Below are positions 36,752-47,600 of a stretch of DNA of 64,000 bases, piece after piece; positions within the stretch are counted from its first letter, which is position 1; every line of letters begins with the position of its first letter. The notes beneath the pieces were generated by a model. It was not told the origin of the DNA. It made no database searches and saw only the letters and a list, made by a program, of their open reading frames with translations. The translations under genes and the position numbers were made by a program. Location of the stretch: NCBI GenBank assembly GCA_036346395.1, contig CM070609.1:50230777-50294776 (forward strand). Direction: 5' to 3'. Source of the stretch: Hsuehochloa calcarea. Taxonomy: Eukaryota; Streptophyta; Magnoliopsida; Poales; Poaceae.

Positions 36752-37150
36752 GACTCATTCTTGCACCATTGTTGTTTTTTTAGGTGACTGTTGATGACGT
36801 TTCATTCGGGAAGGGGTAGCACACAGAATCACAACCTACACTCATTTCTTTGATTCATTGGACATTGGACATGAGAAAGTTTTATTTTAGCATGATGACT
36901 TATATTCAGGACATGATGATATTGAACAACCTTAGACGCTTGGTTTACGTTAATGTTGGTTTAGTCTCTTGCTATGTTAATAGGACTAATTTATCTACGA
37001 TTGTTATAGTATCATGCTTGTGTTGTTGTGACCCGTGAATGGGTTCTATCATTGATATGATTGCTGTAATTTTATAGTAAGTTGCTGTAAATTAGATGGT
37101 TAGAGTAGCTTAGTGGCATTCCAGGCTCAATGTTGCGCTGGGGTGTTACA

Positions 37151-37343
37151 AAACCGTCGCTGCCGCACGTGCCGCGTTGCCGATTTCTTCGTCGTTGTTT
37201 CTCCTCCGTCTGTGCCATCACTACCTTTGGATCCGCTTCGTCGTGTTCTACGTAGTACACACCTCTTTGTCCCCAAAGCCTCGCCGAGTCGTCGTTGCCC
37301 TTGTCCTCCCCAATTCCGCCACTGCCTCCATCTCTGATCTCGT
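37151..37343. other. 193-bp spacer between two opposed LTRs
   Basis: GC-rich, open on both strands, with no recognised motif. The AAACC at its left edge is the TSD of the left LTR. Confidence 0.6.
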
Positions 37344-38100
37344 TGTAACACCCCAGCCCAACATTGTGCCCAGAATACTACTAAACTACCCTAACAATAA
37401 ATTTTACCTCAATTAACAATAAAATTCAAGTAAATAATTCAATATTAAAACCCGTCCACGGGTCACAATAATATATAAATAATGACATGGCGAGCACATA
37501 TATTTAAACTCTAGATAGTAATGTAGAATAATAGTTCAAGACTTAAGCAAAATGGAGACTATCAAATGAATCAACGAGTTCCATTCAACCATCTAGAATT
37601 ATTCAATGACTATGATGTCCTAAAAGAAAAAACCATCATGCTAATATAAAGTTTTCTTGTCCTAAAAAAAACCATCATGCTAATATAAAGTTTTCTCATG
37701 ACAAGTGATCAAGTAAATGAGTGCGAGCAGTGTTCCAAGTGTTATCCCTTCACAAGCGATGCGTCATCAATGATAACCTAAAAACAACAGTAGAGCAAAG
37801 GGGAGTTCACGACAAAATAAGTACAAAGTAGAATAATAAATGAGGTGTCATCTTAATGATATTTCATTTCCACTTATCATTATCTCAGTTTCTCATAATC
37901 ATTCTCATCAGTTTCCATTCACATGTCTCAGTATCTCAAATTACTTTTCACTTTTCATTAATGCAATGCAACACTCATGCTCATATCTCAACTCAACTTT
38001 TGCTTATTCCGGTATAGCAGAGTGTAACGCCCGTCGATGTTCACTCATGCCCTCGTTCTTAATGTGGGGACGAATTGTCCGTCCTTTTTCATATGGGGAC

Positions 38101-38970
38101 TGACGAGGATCTGATAATCCTCATTTTATCTTTTATCTATAATTCTTATTATGGGTAAATATGACGTCACGTAGTCCCCAGAAGTACCCCTTATATTTAT
38201 AAGGGAGAGGGCTACCAAGTGATTGTAAGTTCTCCTACAATCACCCCCATAGTCGTAAGTCTTACTACGACTATGTCATGGTCGTAAGTCCTTCTACGAC
38301 CACTACCTAGTCGTAAGTCCTTCTACGACCATTACCCAGTCGTAAGTTCTACTACGACCTGTACCTAGTCGTAAGTCCTTCTACGACTATTATCCAGTCG
38401 TAAGTTCTGCTACGACTTGTACCCAGTCGTAAGTCCTGCTACGACCAAGTCAACCACGACCACCTTATAATCAATAAAACCTACAAGCGAGTGGGTCCAA
38501 TTGATTAAGGAATCCAGACGGTCTACATGCACTATTATTCTACGCAGTAATAGTGCTTAAATACCCCATTACCTCTGAAAGATAACTACCAAACGGCGTG
38601 AAGGAGTCACTACACCGGTAATTATTGCCATCATGTGCCCATTACTGACTTAATTAGGCGCCTCTTCAGCAGGGGAAAACGGCTACTCCTTCACGACTAT
38701 ATAAAGGCATCAATCAGAAGGACAAAGGGAGGGCGAAAAGAGCCAATCAAGGAGAAAGACAAGTACTGTTCTTTGTAATAGTCTTAGTTTCTGGCTTGAT
38801 TGTTGAGAATACAGTCAATACCACACACACAGGAGTAGGGTTGTTATTCTCCCCGGAGAAGGCCTGAACCTGTATAAAAATCCCGTGTCAATCGCTCTGC
38901 GTGATTTGATCTCTAGGAGACCCCCCGAATCAAACAATCTTTACGTAAGATCGGTTCTAAAACACCGACA
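38101..38970 (+). mobile_element. Nested solo LTR, TSD GGGAC, with hairpin array
   Basis: 870 bp from TGACGAGGATCTGATAATCC to AAAACACCGACA, with perfect TSD GGGAC (38096-38100 and 38971-38975). A TATATAAAGG box at about 38699 and the following R/U5-like region with GATCTCTAGGAGACC are typical of a gypsy LTR. Its U3 holds the 29-bp hairpin array. A diverged relative lies at 7330-8004. Confidence 0.9.
38221..38455. repeat. 29-bp tandem array of GTCGTA/TACGAC hairpins
   Basis: Seven consecutive units of about 29 bp, each with a 20-bp core GTCGTAAGTCCTTCTACGAC or variant (6-bp stem arms GTCGTA and TACGAC, 8-base loop) plus a 9-bp spacer such as CATTACCCA. A related hairpin GATTGTA...TACAATC precedes them at 38221. 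Arms are conserved while loops and spacers vary. Confidence 0.9.
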
Positions 38971-39113
38971 GGGACCTTATTGCCAATATCTCACATATGG
39001 GAACATCATTCCACTCCAGTGGATGACATCTGTCCATCATAAATGCTCAACATGCATTGCAATCATGATTATCTATCTTCACTAGCAATCAATATAATCA
39101 TCATTCTTCCATA

Positions 39114-39140
39114 ATCATCATCATCATCATCATCATCATG
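39114..39140. repeat. (ATC)n microsatellite
   Basis: About eight ATC/CAT units in a row. Confidence 0.9.
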
Positions 39141-39991
39141 TTATCAAAAGCATGTAACCAATGTGAAACGGGTATAATTCACATGAATAATCACGGCTAG
39201 TATTCACTTAACCAAATAATAATTTCAAACACTCAAATAATGTTCTACCATGCATTTTTCTTTCTAGTTGTGACAACCGAGATGATCTGAAGGTGACAAC
39301 CATCCCGAAGCAACTCCACCTATAGCAAACACCCAAACTCAATACAAGCTACAACAACACAAACAACACTTAATCGACAACGCTCCTATGTGCTCCCTAA
39401 TTCCATAACTTTTCCCCTTTACCGGACAATCCCCCCTGCTGTCCCGACACTAAAATTATCATAAATTTCAACTCCCACATCATAATACGGTAAACCATAT
39501 TATTTATGGAATATATACAAGATTTCCTACAACTTCTTAGGTGATCAAAAGTCCAGATTAAATCATCTAGATCCCTAGTTTAACCCAGAAGACACATCTG
39601 CCATCTTCTGGTCAGCAGACTTTATATTTTCATAACTTTTAATCCACACATGCAAATATATTGAACTATGACTTTCAGAAACTACAAAGAATTATCTACC
39701 ACTTCTTAGTTATGCTCAAAACTTCATTCTGCCATTAACCCAGTCAAGTTTATGATTTCCCACGACTGCGTCCAACAGCAACCCGGTTCTGGACCGCAGT
39801 TTCCCAAAATTCATAACTTCTGTTCTACTGGTCGAAAAATCATAATCTTGTACTCTCTGGAATCCTTACGAAACTACCTACTCTTTTTAAGTATACCAAA
39901 ATCCAAAATTATTCTATTTTCTATTTTTAAATCTACAGTTTAATACGAGCCAACAATTCCTCCCAGACTCTGGAGATCAACCTTCTGGAGG

Positions 39992-41190
39992 TGTAACAGC
40001 CCAACTTTTCAAGTTTTAGTTGAAAATAAAACTTTATTTATTTTTTGCGGATTTTCTGAAAATTTTAAAAGCTTTTCCCTAATTATTTGAAAGTCAAAGT
40101 AATTTATTTGCAAAATCTATTACCAATTATAAATTAGAATTATTTTATTTAAATTCAGAATGCCTCAGCGAATTTCTGTGAATTTTCACATAATGTTTTG
40201 ATTTTATTTGCTATTTTCTAAATCCTTTTTGAATTTCTAGAATTAAATTAATTAGAAAAGGATTTAGAATCACGCTGTGATGTTGTTGAGCCGACTCTAC
40301 CACTCTGCTTCGACCTCCTTCCGATCAGCCGCCTCTGGCGCTCTCCCCGCCACGCGTCGCCCATCGGCGACTGCACCACAACCCATCTCGGCCCTCCCCG
40401 CACTCTATCGCTGCGGCCATTCGATCAAAATCCAACGATCACCACTTCGCCCGACCAGTTTCGCCCGCGCGTTGTCACCTTAGGCCGTTCGATCAAAACA
40501 AATGGTCGTCACCCCTCCCGACCAGTTCCTCCGACCGCCATGCGGGCCCCACCGCAACAGTGTCATCTCCTTCCCCGTTTTCTTCTCTGCACGCTCTCTC
40601 TCACTGCCGCCATTAACGCGCGCATCGAGCTTCATCTCCGCCGCGATTCCCTCCCCATTCCTTCGCACGACCACGCGCATTGAAATCGCCATTCAAACCC
40701 TCGTCTGTTTCCAGCCGTTTTTCTCTTCTTTACTCGCCCGTTTACTGCCGCCATCAACACTGACGAAAAACGGCCTCCACTTCCTCTCGCACACGATCTC
40801 CACACCTACCGCTTGCCCTATAAAAAAAAGCGACCAAAGACCGCCTCACCTCCTCAGTCTTTCCCCCCAAACTATTGCGCCTTCGCACTCTCGTCGCCGA
40901 AATTTGAATTTCTCCCAATAGAAACTCGGGATTCTTCGTTTCAATACCAAGAAGACCTCATCTACGCAGATCGACCACCTCCTCAGCTTCATCGGTGTAC
41001 TAGGTCTAAGATTTTGCTAATTTATGGAATCTCATATACCTAAAAATACAGTGTCTAGGATTTAATATGAAGTTTTCAGAATTTACAAATTAATTACTGG
41101 GATTTGTAAATACAGTGTTCAAAATCCAAAGCTCACCCTAGTCGCAACTTGGTTATGTAATTTAACCGAAACTACAGGGGTAAATTGCAA
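39992..41190 (+). repeat. LTR-like fragment upstream of the Noc1 gene
   Basis: Starts TGTAACAGCCCAACTTTTCAAG, continues AT-rich, then a C/T-rich block (40300-40800) with a TATAAAAAAAAG box at about 40819, a layout seen in gypsy LTRs. Open frames at 40277-41043 are low-complexity P/S/R-rich and show no motif. The 3' end and TSD could not be found. Confidence 0.45.
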
Positions 41191-41219
41191 AATGGAATCA
41201 ACCCAAACGAAATTCGACC

Positions 41220-41300
41220 TTCGGCCCATCTTACAAATGGGTCGCTCAACAAGTTTGGCCGAAACGCATGCGTGGGCCACGGCGGCCCACTTAGCCGGGC
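41220..41300 (+). promoter_or_regulatory. Site II-like elements upstream of Noc1
   Basis: CGGCCCATC (about 41223), AATGGGTC, GTGGGCCAC (about 41273) and CGGCCCACTT (about 41283) are GGCCCA/TGGGCC motifs. In plants these mark promoters of ribosome-related and dividing-cell genes. They lie 410-470 bp before the chosen start codon. No clear TATA box is seen nearer. Confidence 0.5.
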
Positions 41301-41454
41301 GAGCTAGGGTAAAAAACTCTAGTCGCCCGAGCGTTGCGTGTGCGCCGCTTCTTGCGGCGGTGAGGTGCTGGACTCGGTACAGGTTGCGTCGCTCCAACTC
41401 GCGTGTGCTTGACTCCACCCTTCTCCCCCACAGAACGCCCCCATACGCCTCCAC

Positions 41455-41565
41455 CCCATCTCCCCCACCGAACGCCGCCGCCCGCCTCGCCTCCCCCACC
41501 GAACGCCGCCGCCCGCCTCGCCAACCCCACAGAACGACGCCGCCGCCCGCCTCTCCTCCCCCACA
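41455..41565. repeat. C-rich ~32-bp tandem repeat in the Noc1 leader
   Basis: Three imperfect units of the form CCCCACCGAACGCCGCCGCC-CGCCTC(G/T)CC. They lie in a frame open from an ATG at 41403 into the CDS. Confidence 0.85.
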
Positions 41566-41693
41566 GGTGGCACCTCTCCTTCCCTATTCCCTCCACGTCT
41601 TCCTCCTCACCCTCGCCCGTCCCAGCCGCCTTCCCATCCCACCGGCCACCACCTCGCCTCTGCCTGTACATCCCATCGCCGCCGCATCCATCC

Positions 41694-44600
41694 ATGGTGG
41701 AGCCTAACCCGAAAGCAAAGTCAACGAGGAAAGCAAAGAAGCCCGCCGCCAGCGGGGAGGAGGACATGGACGCGCTGAAGTCCGACGTCGTCTCGTTCGC
41801 CTCTTCTCTCGGTTTCGTCCCCGGCGCCGGCAACTCCTCCGGCTTCGACGATTCAGATTTCAGCAAGTCAGGCCCCATAAAACCTCTTAAACCGCCAAAA
41901 GCCCCTCAAACCCCCGAAGCCCCCCAAAACACCGCAAATCCGCCAAACCCTAAAACTACCAAGAAGCCACATCCTCTCGAGCTCCATTACCCCCCTACCG
42001 GTACCATTGCTGGCGCCGCCACCAATTACCCGCTGATAAAGGCAGTTGCTCTCTCTGGGCAGTGGTACACGGACGCAGGTGAGCTGGAGGTTAGGGTCCT
42101 AGGTGGCCGTAAGCATGCCCCACCAGCCGTGGGGCTTCAGGAAATGCAGCGGATGGTGGAGCAGAAACGGGAGCTGGCGGAGAGGCTCATGGCGCAGTAC
42201 GCGAAGGAGTATGACACGGTGAAGCGAGGGCGTGGTGATCAGAAGCTCCTGGAGATATCGGCAAAGTCTGGCACATCAGCCGATAAGGTGTCAGCATTCA
42301 CGTGCCTCGTTGAGGACAATCCAATAGCTAACATGAGGGCGCTCGACTGTCTCCTTGGTGAGTTACACTATTGAAATGCTATTGGTTTAAACTTTAAAGT
42401 GATCAGGCAGTAACAAAATATACAAGTGAATACACTAATGAAGATGGATCGTTGTGAATGATCCATCTTCATTGTATATTGAACGAATTGTGGGTAATAA
42501 GGCTTTGCAGATCAGGGAAACATAGAGCTAGATTTAGTAAAAGTTATGGTAATTGCAACTGAAACATTTCGAGATGCCTCATGTACTTAGGAACAAAGCT
42601 AGGAATTAATGTGAGAAGTGAAGTGACTTGCTGACAACTTAGTAACTAATATGAACATAGAGGCAATTTTTATCACATGACCCCTTTGAATTGAAGTTGT
42701 ATTAAAAAAAATCTGGTTGCATTACATCAAATAACTGAATGAAAGGCAGCAAAAGATTCAATGGGATGAATCAGAAAATTATCCATAAATGTTAGCTTGA
42801 AATTGCACAAATGTTAGACCTTAAAGAACTCGAATCAACTAAGTCACTAGAAAATCCTAGACGAGTGAACTTGTTTCACACCTTTACCACAAGAAGTTTG
42901 ATATAACGCATGTCATGCTGCTCCAGAGACCAAAGAACCCCTGAAATCACGGAATTTGATTATTAGTTCTTTACGTGGATAGAGACAAAGTTGTTCAATA
43001 GGCTTGCTTTAAGCGGCTGCCACACTCTGATACAGCGCCAACTAGCACTGCTACTTTGGTTTGTATTCCCAAATCACAAACTGAAGTCAAACCATCAGTT
43101 GCCGCTGTTTTGGCACAAGAAACAAAAAAGGAGAAAGAAATAGGAGCACAGCCGAGAGGGAGGACGGCTGTGTTGGAAGATCGGGCCAAAACAACACGAT
43201 CCCGCTAGTTCACTAGTTGGATCCTCATCACTCTCCATGACCTTGGTACTATTAATATTGCTGTCATTGGGTAGTGTATGGTGAGCAACTCAATGGAGTC
43301 GGTGCCACTGGCCTGGTGTAAACACCAGCGAGGCCTTTGGTAGTGAATGAGTTGCTTGCTACTGGAGAAGGATTACTAGAGTCAAATCGCACCATACGAG
43401 ATGGCTCACTTTGAGGAGTGGAGGTCATGTTCTGCATCTAGTCTCCTCTTGTACCTTCTTAAAACGAGGTCATAAATTTTTATCTAGTCCCTTATAATAT
43501 AACCAATCTTCTTAGAAGAAGAACCTCAGCGGGCCTTATGTCTCATACTCGTGTCTACCTAATAAATATTGATGAAATAGCATAATTTCAGATAAACATC
43601 ATCAATCAAAAACTTGAAAATGTACAATGAATGGCAAATAAATATCAACTCACATAATAGGTTTTGACATTTTATTAACTATCAGTTGATACTATATACA
43701 TGCAATGCAATTAGACATCCTGTAAAATTATCTAGTGCTTGGATTTAAAGTCCGTCTATCTGCGCACACGAGAGATTTATTGTGCTGCAGTTGTTTTAAA
43801 TTTATTAATTATGTTTTGCCTCATTTGCAATCATATTATTTGCAATGATGCAATCTTCAGTGTAGCTAGGCTTTCATGCCATGATCGTTTTGCAGATCTT
43901 CTTGTTTGTTTTTGTTATTTTTTCATAGATACTCTAAGAGGTTCTTTCTCTTTTGGAAAAAAAATGAATCACAACAGGTATGGTTACATCAAAGGTTGGC
44001 AAAAGGTACGCGTTCACAGGATTTGATGCATTGAAGGAGTTGTTCCTCAGGTAGAAGCTTTTGTAATCTTGTATATTTTTCGTGACCTTTTAGCTACCTC
44101 CACATAAGCTCTGATTTGTGAAACCACCTTTGTTTTAAATTTCCCTTATGGCATGCTAAAGCAATTCTTGTGGTGTTTATTGGTACTATTTTGTACCTTC
44201 TTTTCCTTGTTGCCGTTTCATGGATATGTTTATTGAATCGGAATGCATCCTTGTGGGAGCCATCTTATTGAGCTGCACTGCTTGTGTTGTGTTAGTGTTG
44301 AAGGCTCCCTATTTTACTGGTGCAAAATATGTATTACAATTAATTAGTAATTACTGCTCTTATTTGTGGGGTATTCTCTATTGTTTGCCATGTCATGTAA
44401 AATTTACAATATCTTATTCCTTATCTTGGTTTTGCTATAGAGTGCTAGGCCTTCATAAGTAATTAATTGTGAGCAAAACATTCAAAATACCTTCATTAGA
44501 ATCTTGCATATCTGTTGTCTTTCCAGCGTAGTAATTTATTGTCCTTGACATCTGAGTTAGACTAGACTTTCTTCCATTATTGCCTTTTTCTTCCCTCTTT

Positions 44601-47600
44601 TGGCTGGAGTTTTTATCCTCTTATTCTGTTCTACTGTGTTACTACAGTTATATTGTGCTCAGTGTTCGTATGGTCGCAAAATAGCAATATTAAAATGGCA
44701 CCATGAACAGAACACTCAATAGCAATCTGATGCTGCAGTAGTTATTTTGATATGACAGTAGTTATTAATGGTTCAATTATATTTATATGTTTGATCCCAT
44801 TTCATGATGCTTTTGATTTTGGTGTATGTACCAATTTATGAGTGGTGAGAAATTTTGTCAGTGCAGCGCATTTAAAAATGGCCACAAGTCGTGTCAAACT
44901 GTGAATAACAATCTGTTGTGACAATACTTGTTTGGCAACAAAAAAATCTGAAAGCAAAGGCTGAAAACCGGACTCTTGTTTACCTTGTGCTTCTATTTGC
45001 AGGTTTCATTAGTTTGTTTAGTTGGTACATGTATCAGTAACACTAATAGTGTTGTTAGTATAGTAAATTCAAACAAAGGTACAAATCTGCAACCCATAGA
45101 CTGAAAATTACACTTCAAGTTTTGTTAGTAATGTGCTTTAGGAATTGCTAAAAAAATGGTACCTTATTTTAACTAAATATCTTGCTTTACTTAATTTCGT
45201 TGGATTTACTTATAGATAGGGGAAGTGAGTGAATAAGGCGCGGGTGGTTTATAAGGATGAGTCTAGATAGGTAATTAAGGAAACAAGTTGTGGATAACTA
45301 GTTCGTTCCTCCTCTTTTCTGTAGTTTTTTCATGCAGTAATGCGGGAAAAGTAATTTGCAAAAATTAGGACGCATATGAGCAAGCGACGGCTGTCTTATG
45401 TGTGATCTGTTTTAGATCATTAAATGGGCTATTTAATTAAGACCATCAATTTTTATTTCCTTACCCCATAAATTGTTGGTTTTTATTTTTATTTTTATCT
45501 TGCCATCTTGGTTATTGGTTTTATTTTCTTGGTAGGTTATTGCCTGATCGTAAGTTGAAAAGTCTTATCCAGCGCCCATTAGACCTTTTACCTGAAGCAA
45601 AAGATGGCTACTCACTTCTACTCTTCTGGCATTGGGAGGACTGCTTGAAACAGAGGTATTTCGTACTAAACTAGCTATTTCGCTACTTACCGAGTTTTCC
45701 AGGATTTCGGGTAAATGCTATGTTGGTCTGAAGTCTGAACTGTGGGATAAAGAATCCTTTAATGTAGGAACCCTCACTGGCTTTGAAAAGCAGGAGTAGC
45801 AAAAAAAAAAGATTTTGTATCACACTTTCATGAAATGAAGATGCTGGACCTTCCATCCTTGACTAGGTCTTAGTTTCCTTGCCAGTGTTATATATTGGCC
45901 CCTTTATTGTTCTATTGGTGAGCGTTTTAAATGTCAAGCTAGTCATTGATGATTCTTACACAACAAATTATCCAACTGAATTGATTGTTATCAGATGCTG
46001 AGACCTATGGGAAAATAGTGGATAGACGATTAGACATGAATCAACACAGACCTTTTTATGTTGTTTACTTGTTTGTTCATACATGATCATGGTGATGGTA
46101 CGTTTCAACTTTAATGTTTTGATTAATACTATTATAGGTACGAGAAGTTTGTTATCGCACTGGAGGATGCGTTAAAAGATATGCTGCCAAATCTTAAGGA
46201 CAAATCAATGAAGGTTAGCACAAATTATGTATTCATTTGGAAAACTAACTCTATCTTTGCTCTGGTTTAGGTAAAGATATATAGTCTCACTGAATAAAAA
46301 AATTGTTTGGGGAACTTGTGGTTGAACATGTCCTACTATTTTCTGTACATCACGTTAATATTGAATACATTATTCAAGACAGTCGTTATGAAAAAACAGA
46401 AATATAAATAGCAAATGTTTGATAAGATACGTTGGAGCTGCAATAGAAATTGCCTTGCCTTCACAACAGTATAAATTTTAAGGCAGCTAAGCATGGTTTG
46501 CACTTTGTAAAGACAAACTTGCATATCATGTCATCTAGTTGTGAATTATCATGTGTAGCCAGACATGAATTTAATGGTCCTGAGATATGTGTACCTTTTG
46601 TACTAAATCATGGGGATTGGCTATTGAGACATGTCTGTTGAAATAGCATAGCTATCCAACCATCATATTTTAAACTGATTATATGTGGGATTGTTGAGCC
46701 CCAAAAGAATAGTTCCAAGTTCTAACTCTGTTTTTGTAATGGTTGGGCTACAGTACCATAGGAGGAACCAGCCTCGGTGCACGGAGGACGTGGCAGCATC
46801 CGACTCTGGTGCGCACGGCGCAGCCTGAGTGGATTGGCTCCATGTCTGATTAGTTTCCCTTCTGTTATCTTAGTTAGTCAAGATAATTTGCTACATGATG
46901 TCCTTATCTAGTCAGGATTTGTTAGGAAGATAATCATCTTTAGATTCAGTTTGGTAGGCAAGCCATCCTACTTAAGGAGGATTGGTGTGTCGTGTGATTG
47001 GCAAGCAATAAAGAGAAATTCTTCTCCTCTTCTCTCTCGCACGCCACGGGCGCATCTTGAATAAACGACGGTTCCGCCTCGCCTGCGGCCGCTTGCTGTT
47101 CATCCTCCCACTTCTCATTCTTACTGTTTACACAACCAAACCCTAGACCATAACAATTTTCCAATCAAATATGTAGCATGTTTTAGTATTCCCGGTGGGA
47201 ACTGGCCATTTCCTGCACGGAACTGGATTTCCTGACATGTACCGGTAAATATAAAAACCAGATGGGTGTTTTTAATCATTATATGAAACTTTGAATTGAA
47301 ATTTATGGCTGCCATTTTTGGGAACCAGCTGCCAGCCAGAGTTCCCCGGAACTGGGTTTGAACACAAAAATACCTACTTGACTTATCAGAGAAAACCAGG
47401 AGGTTCAAATCTTGCCTGGAACTGGTTGGTTTCCTCTTCTGGCCAAGGTGTGAGACTTTCATCTAATCTGGAAGTTTGAACTCTGATTAGTTGTGTCATT
47501 TGAGAATCTGGCAAGTGGCAAACCATTTAATTTTTCAGGATTTATTTATCCAAGCTTCATAAAATAGATTTTCATATGCTGATTTGTGCTACTACTAGCA

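Larger units (their letters stand above)
33554..37150 (-). mobile_element. Solo gypsy-type LTR (about 2 kb) with nested solo LTR, TSD AAACC
   Basis: On plus, it starts TGTAATACTCCCC and ends GGGGTGTTACA, with perfect TSD AAACC at 33549-33553 and 37151-37155. Removing the nested 1572-bp LTR (35180-36751) and its duplicated 5-bp target leaves about 2.0 kb. By comparison with 37344-39991 its own orientation is minus (5' end TGTAACACCCCAG at 37150). There is no coding content. Confidence 0.88.
37344..39991 (+). mobile_element. Second copy of the 2-kb LTR family, opposite orientation, 3' truncated
   Basis: Starts TGTAACACCCCAGCCCAACATTG, which is the reverse complement of the 37150 end with small changes. 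Collinear matches continue through ATAAAGTTTTCT, CCGGTATAGC...CGTCGATGTTCAC and CATGCATTGCAATCATG. It is interrupted by the solo LTR 38101-38970. No matching 3' end or TSD was found; at 39992 another TGTAACAGCCC LTR-like start abuts. Confidence 0.75.

Noticed and set aside
38221..38455. CRISPR-like regular repeats of 29 bp
   Set aside because: Spacers are only about 9 bp and themselves similar, the array lies inside a plant solo LTR with TSD, and there are no cas genes.
40277..41043. Pro/Ser/Arg-rich frames upstream of Noc1
   Set aside because: Low-complexity C/T-rich LTR-like DNA without conserved motif.
41291..41878. 195-residue minus-strand frame
   Set aside because: Antisense shadow of the GC-rich Noc1 leader and exon 1.
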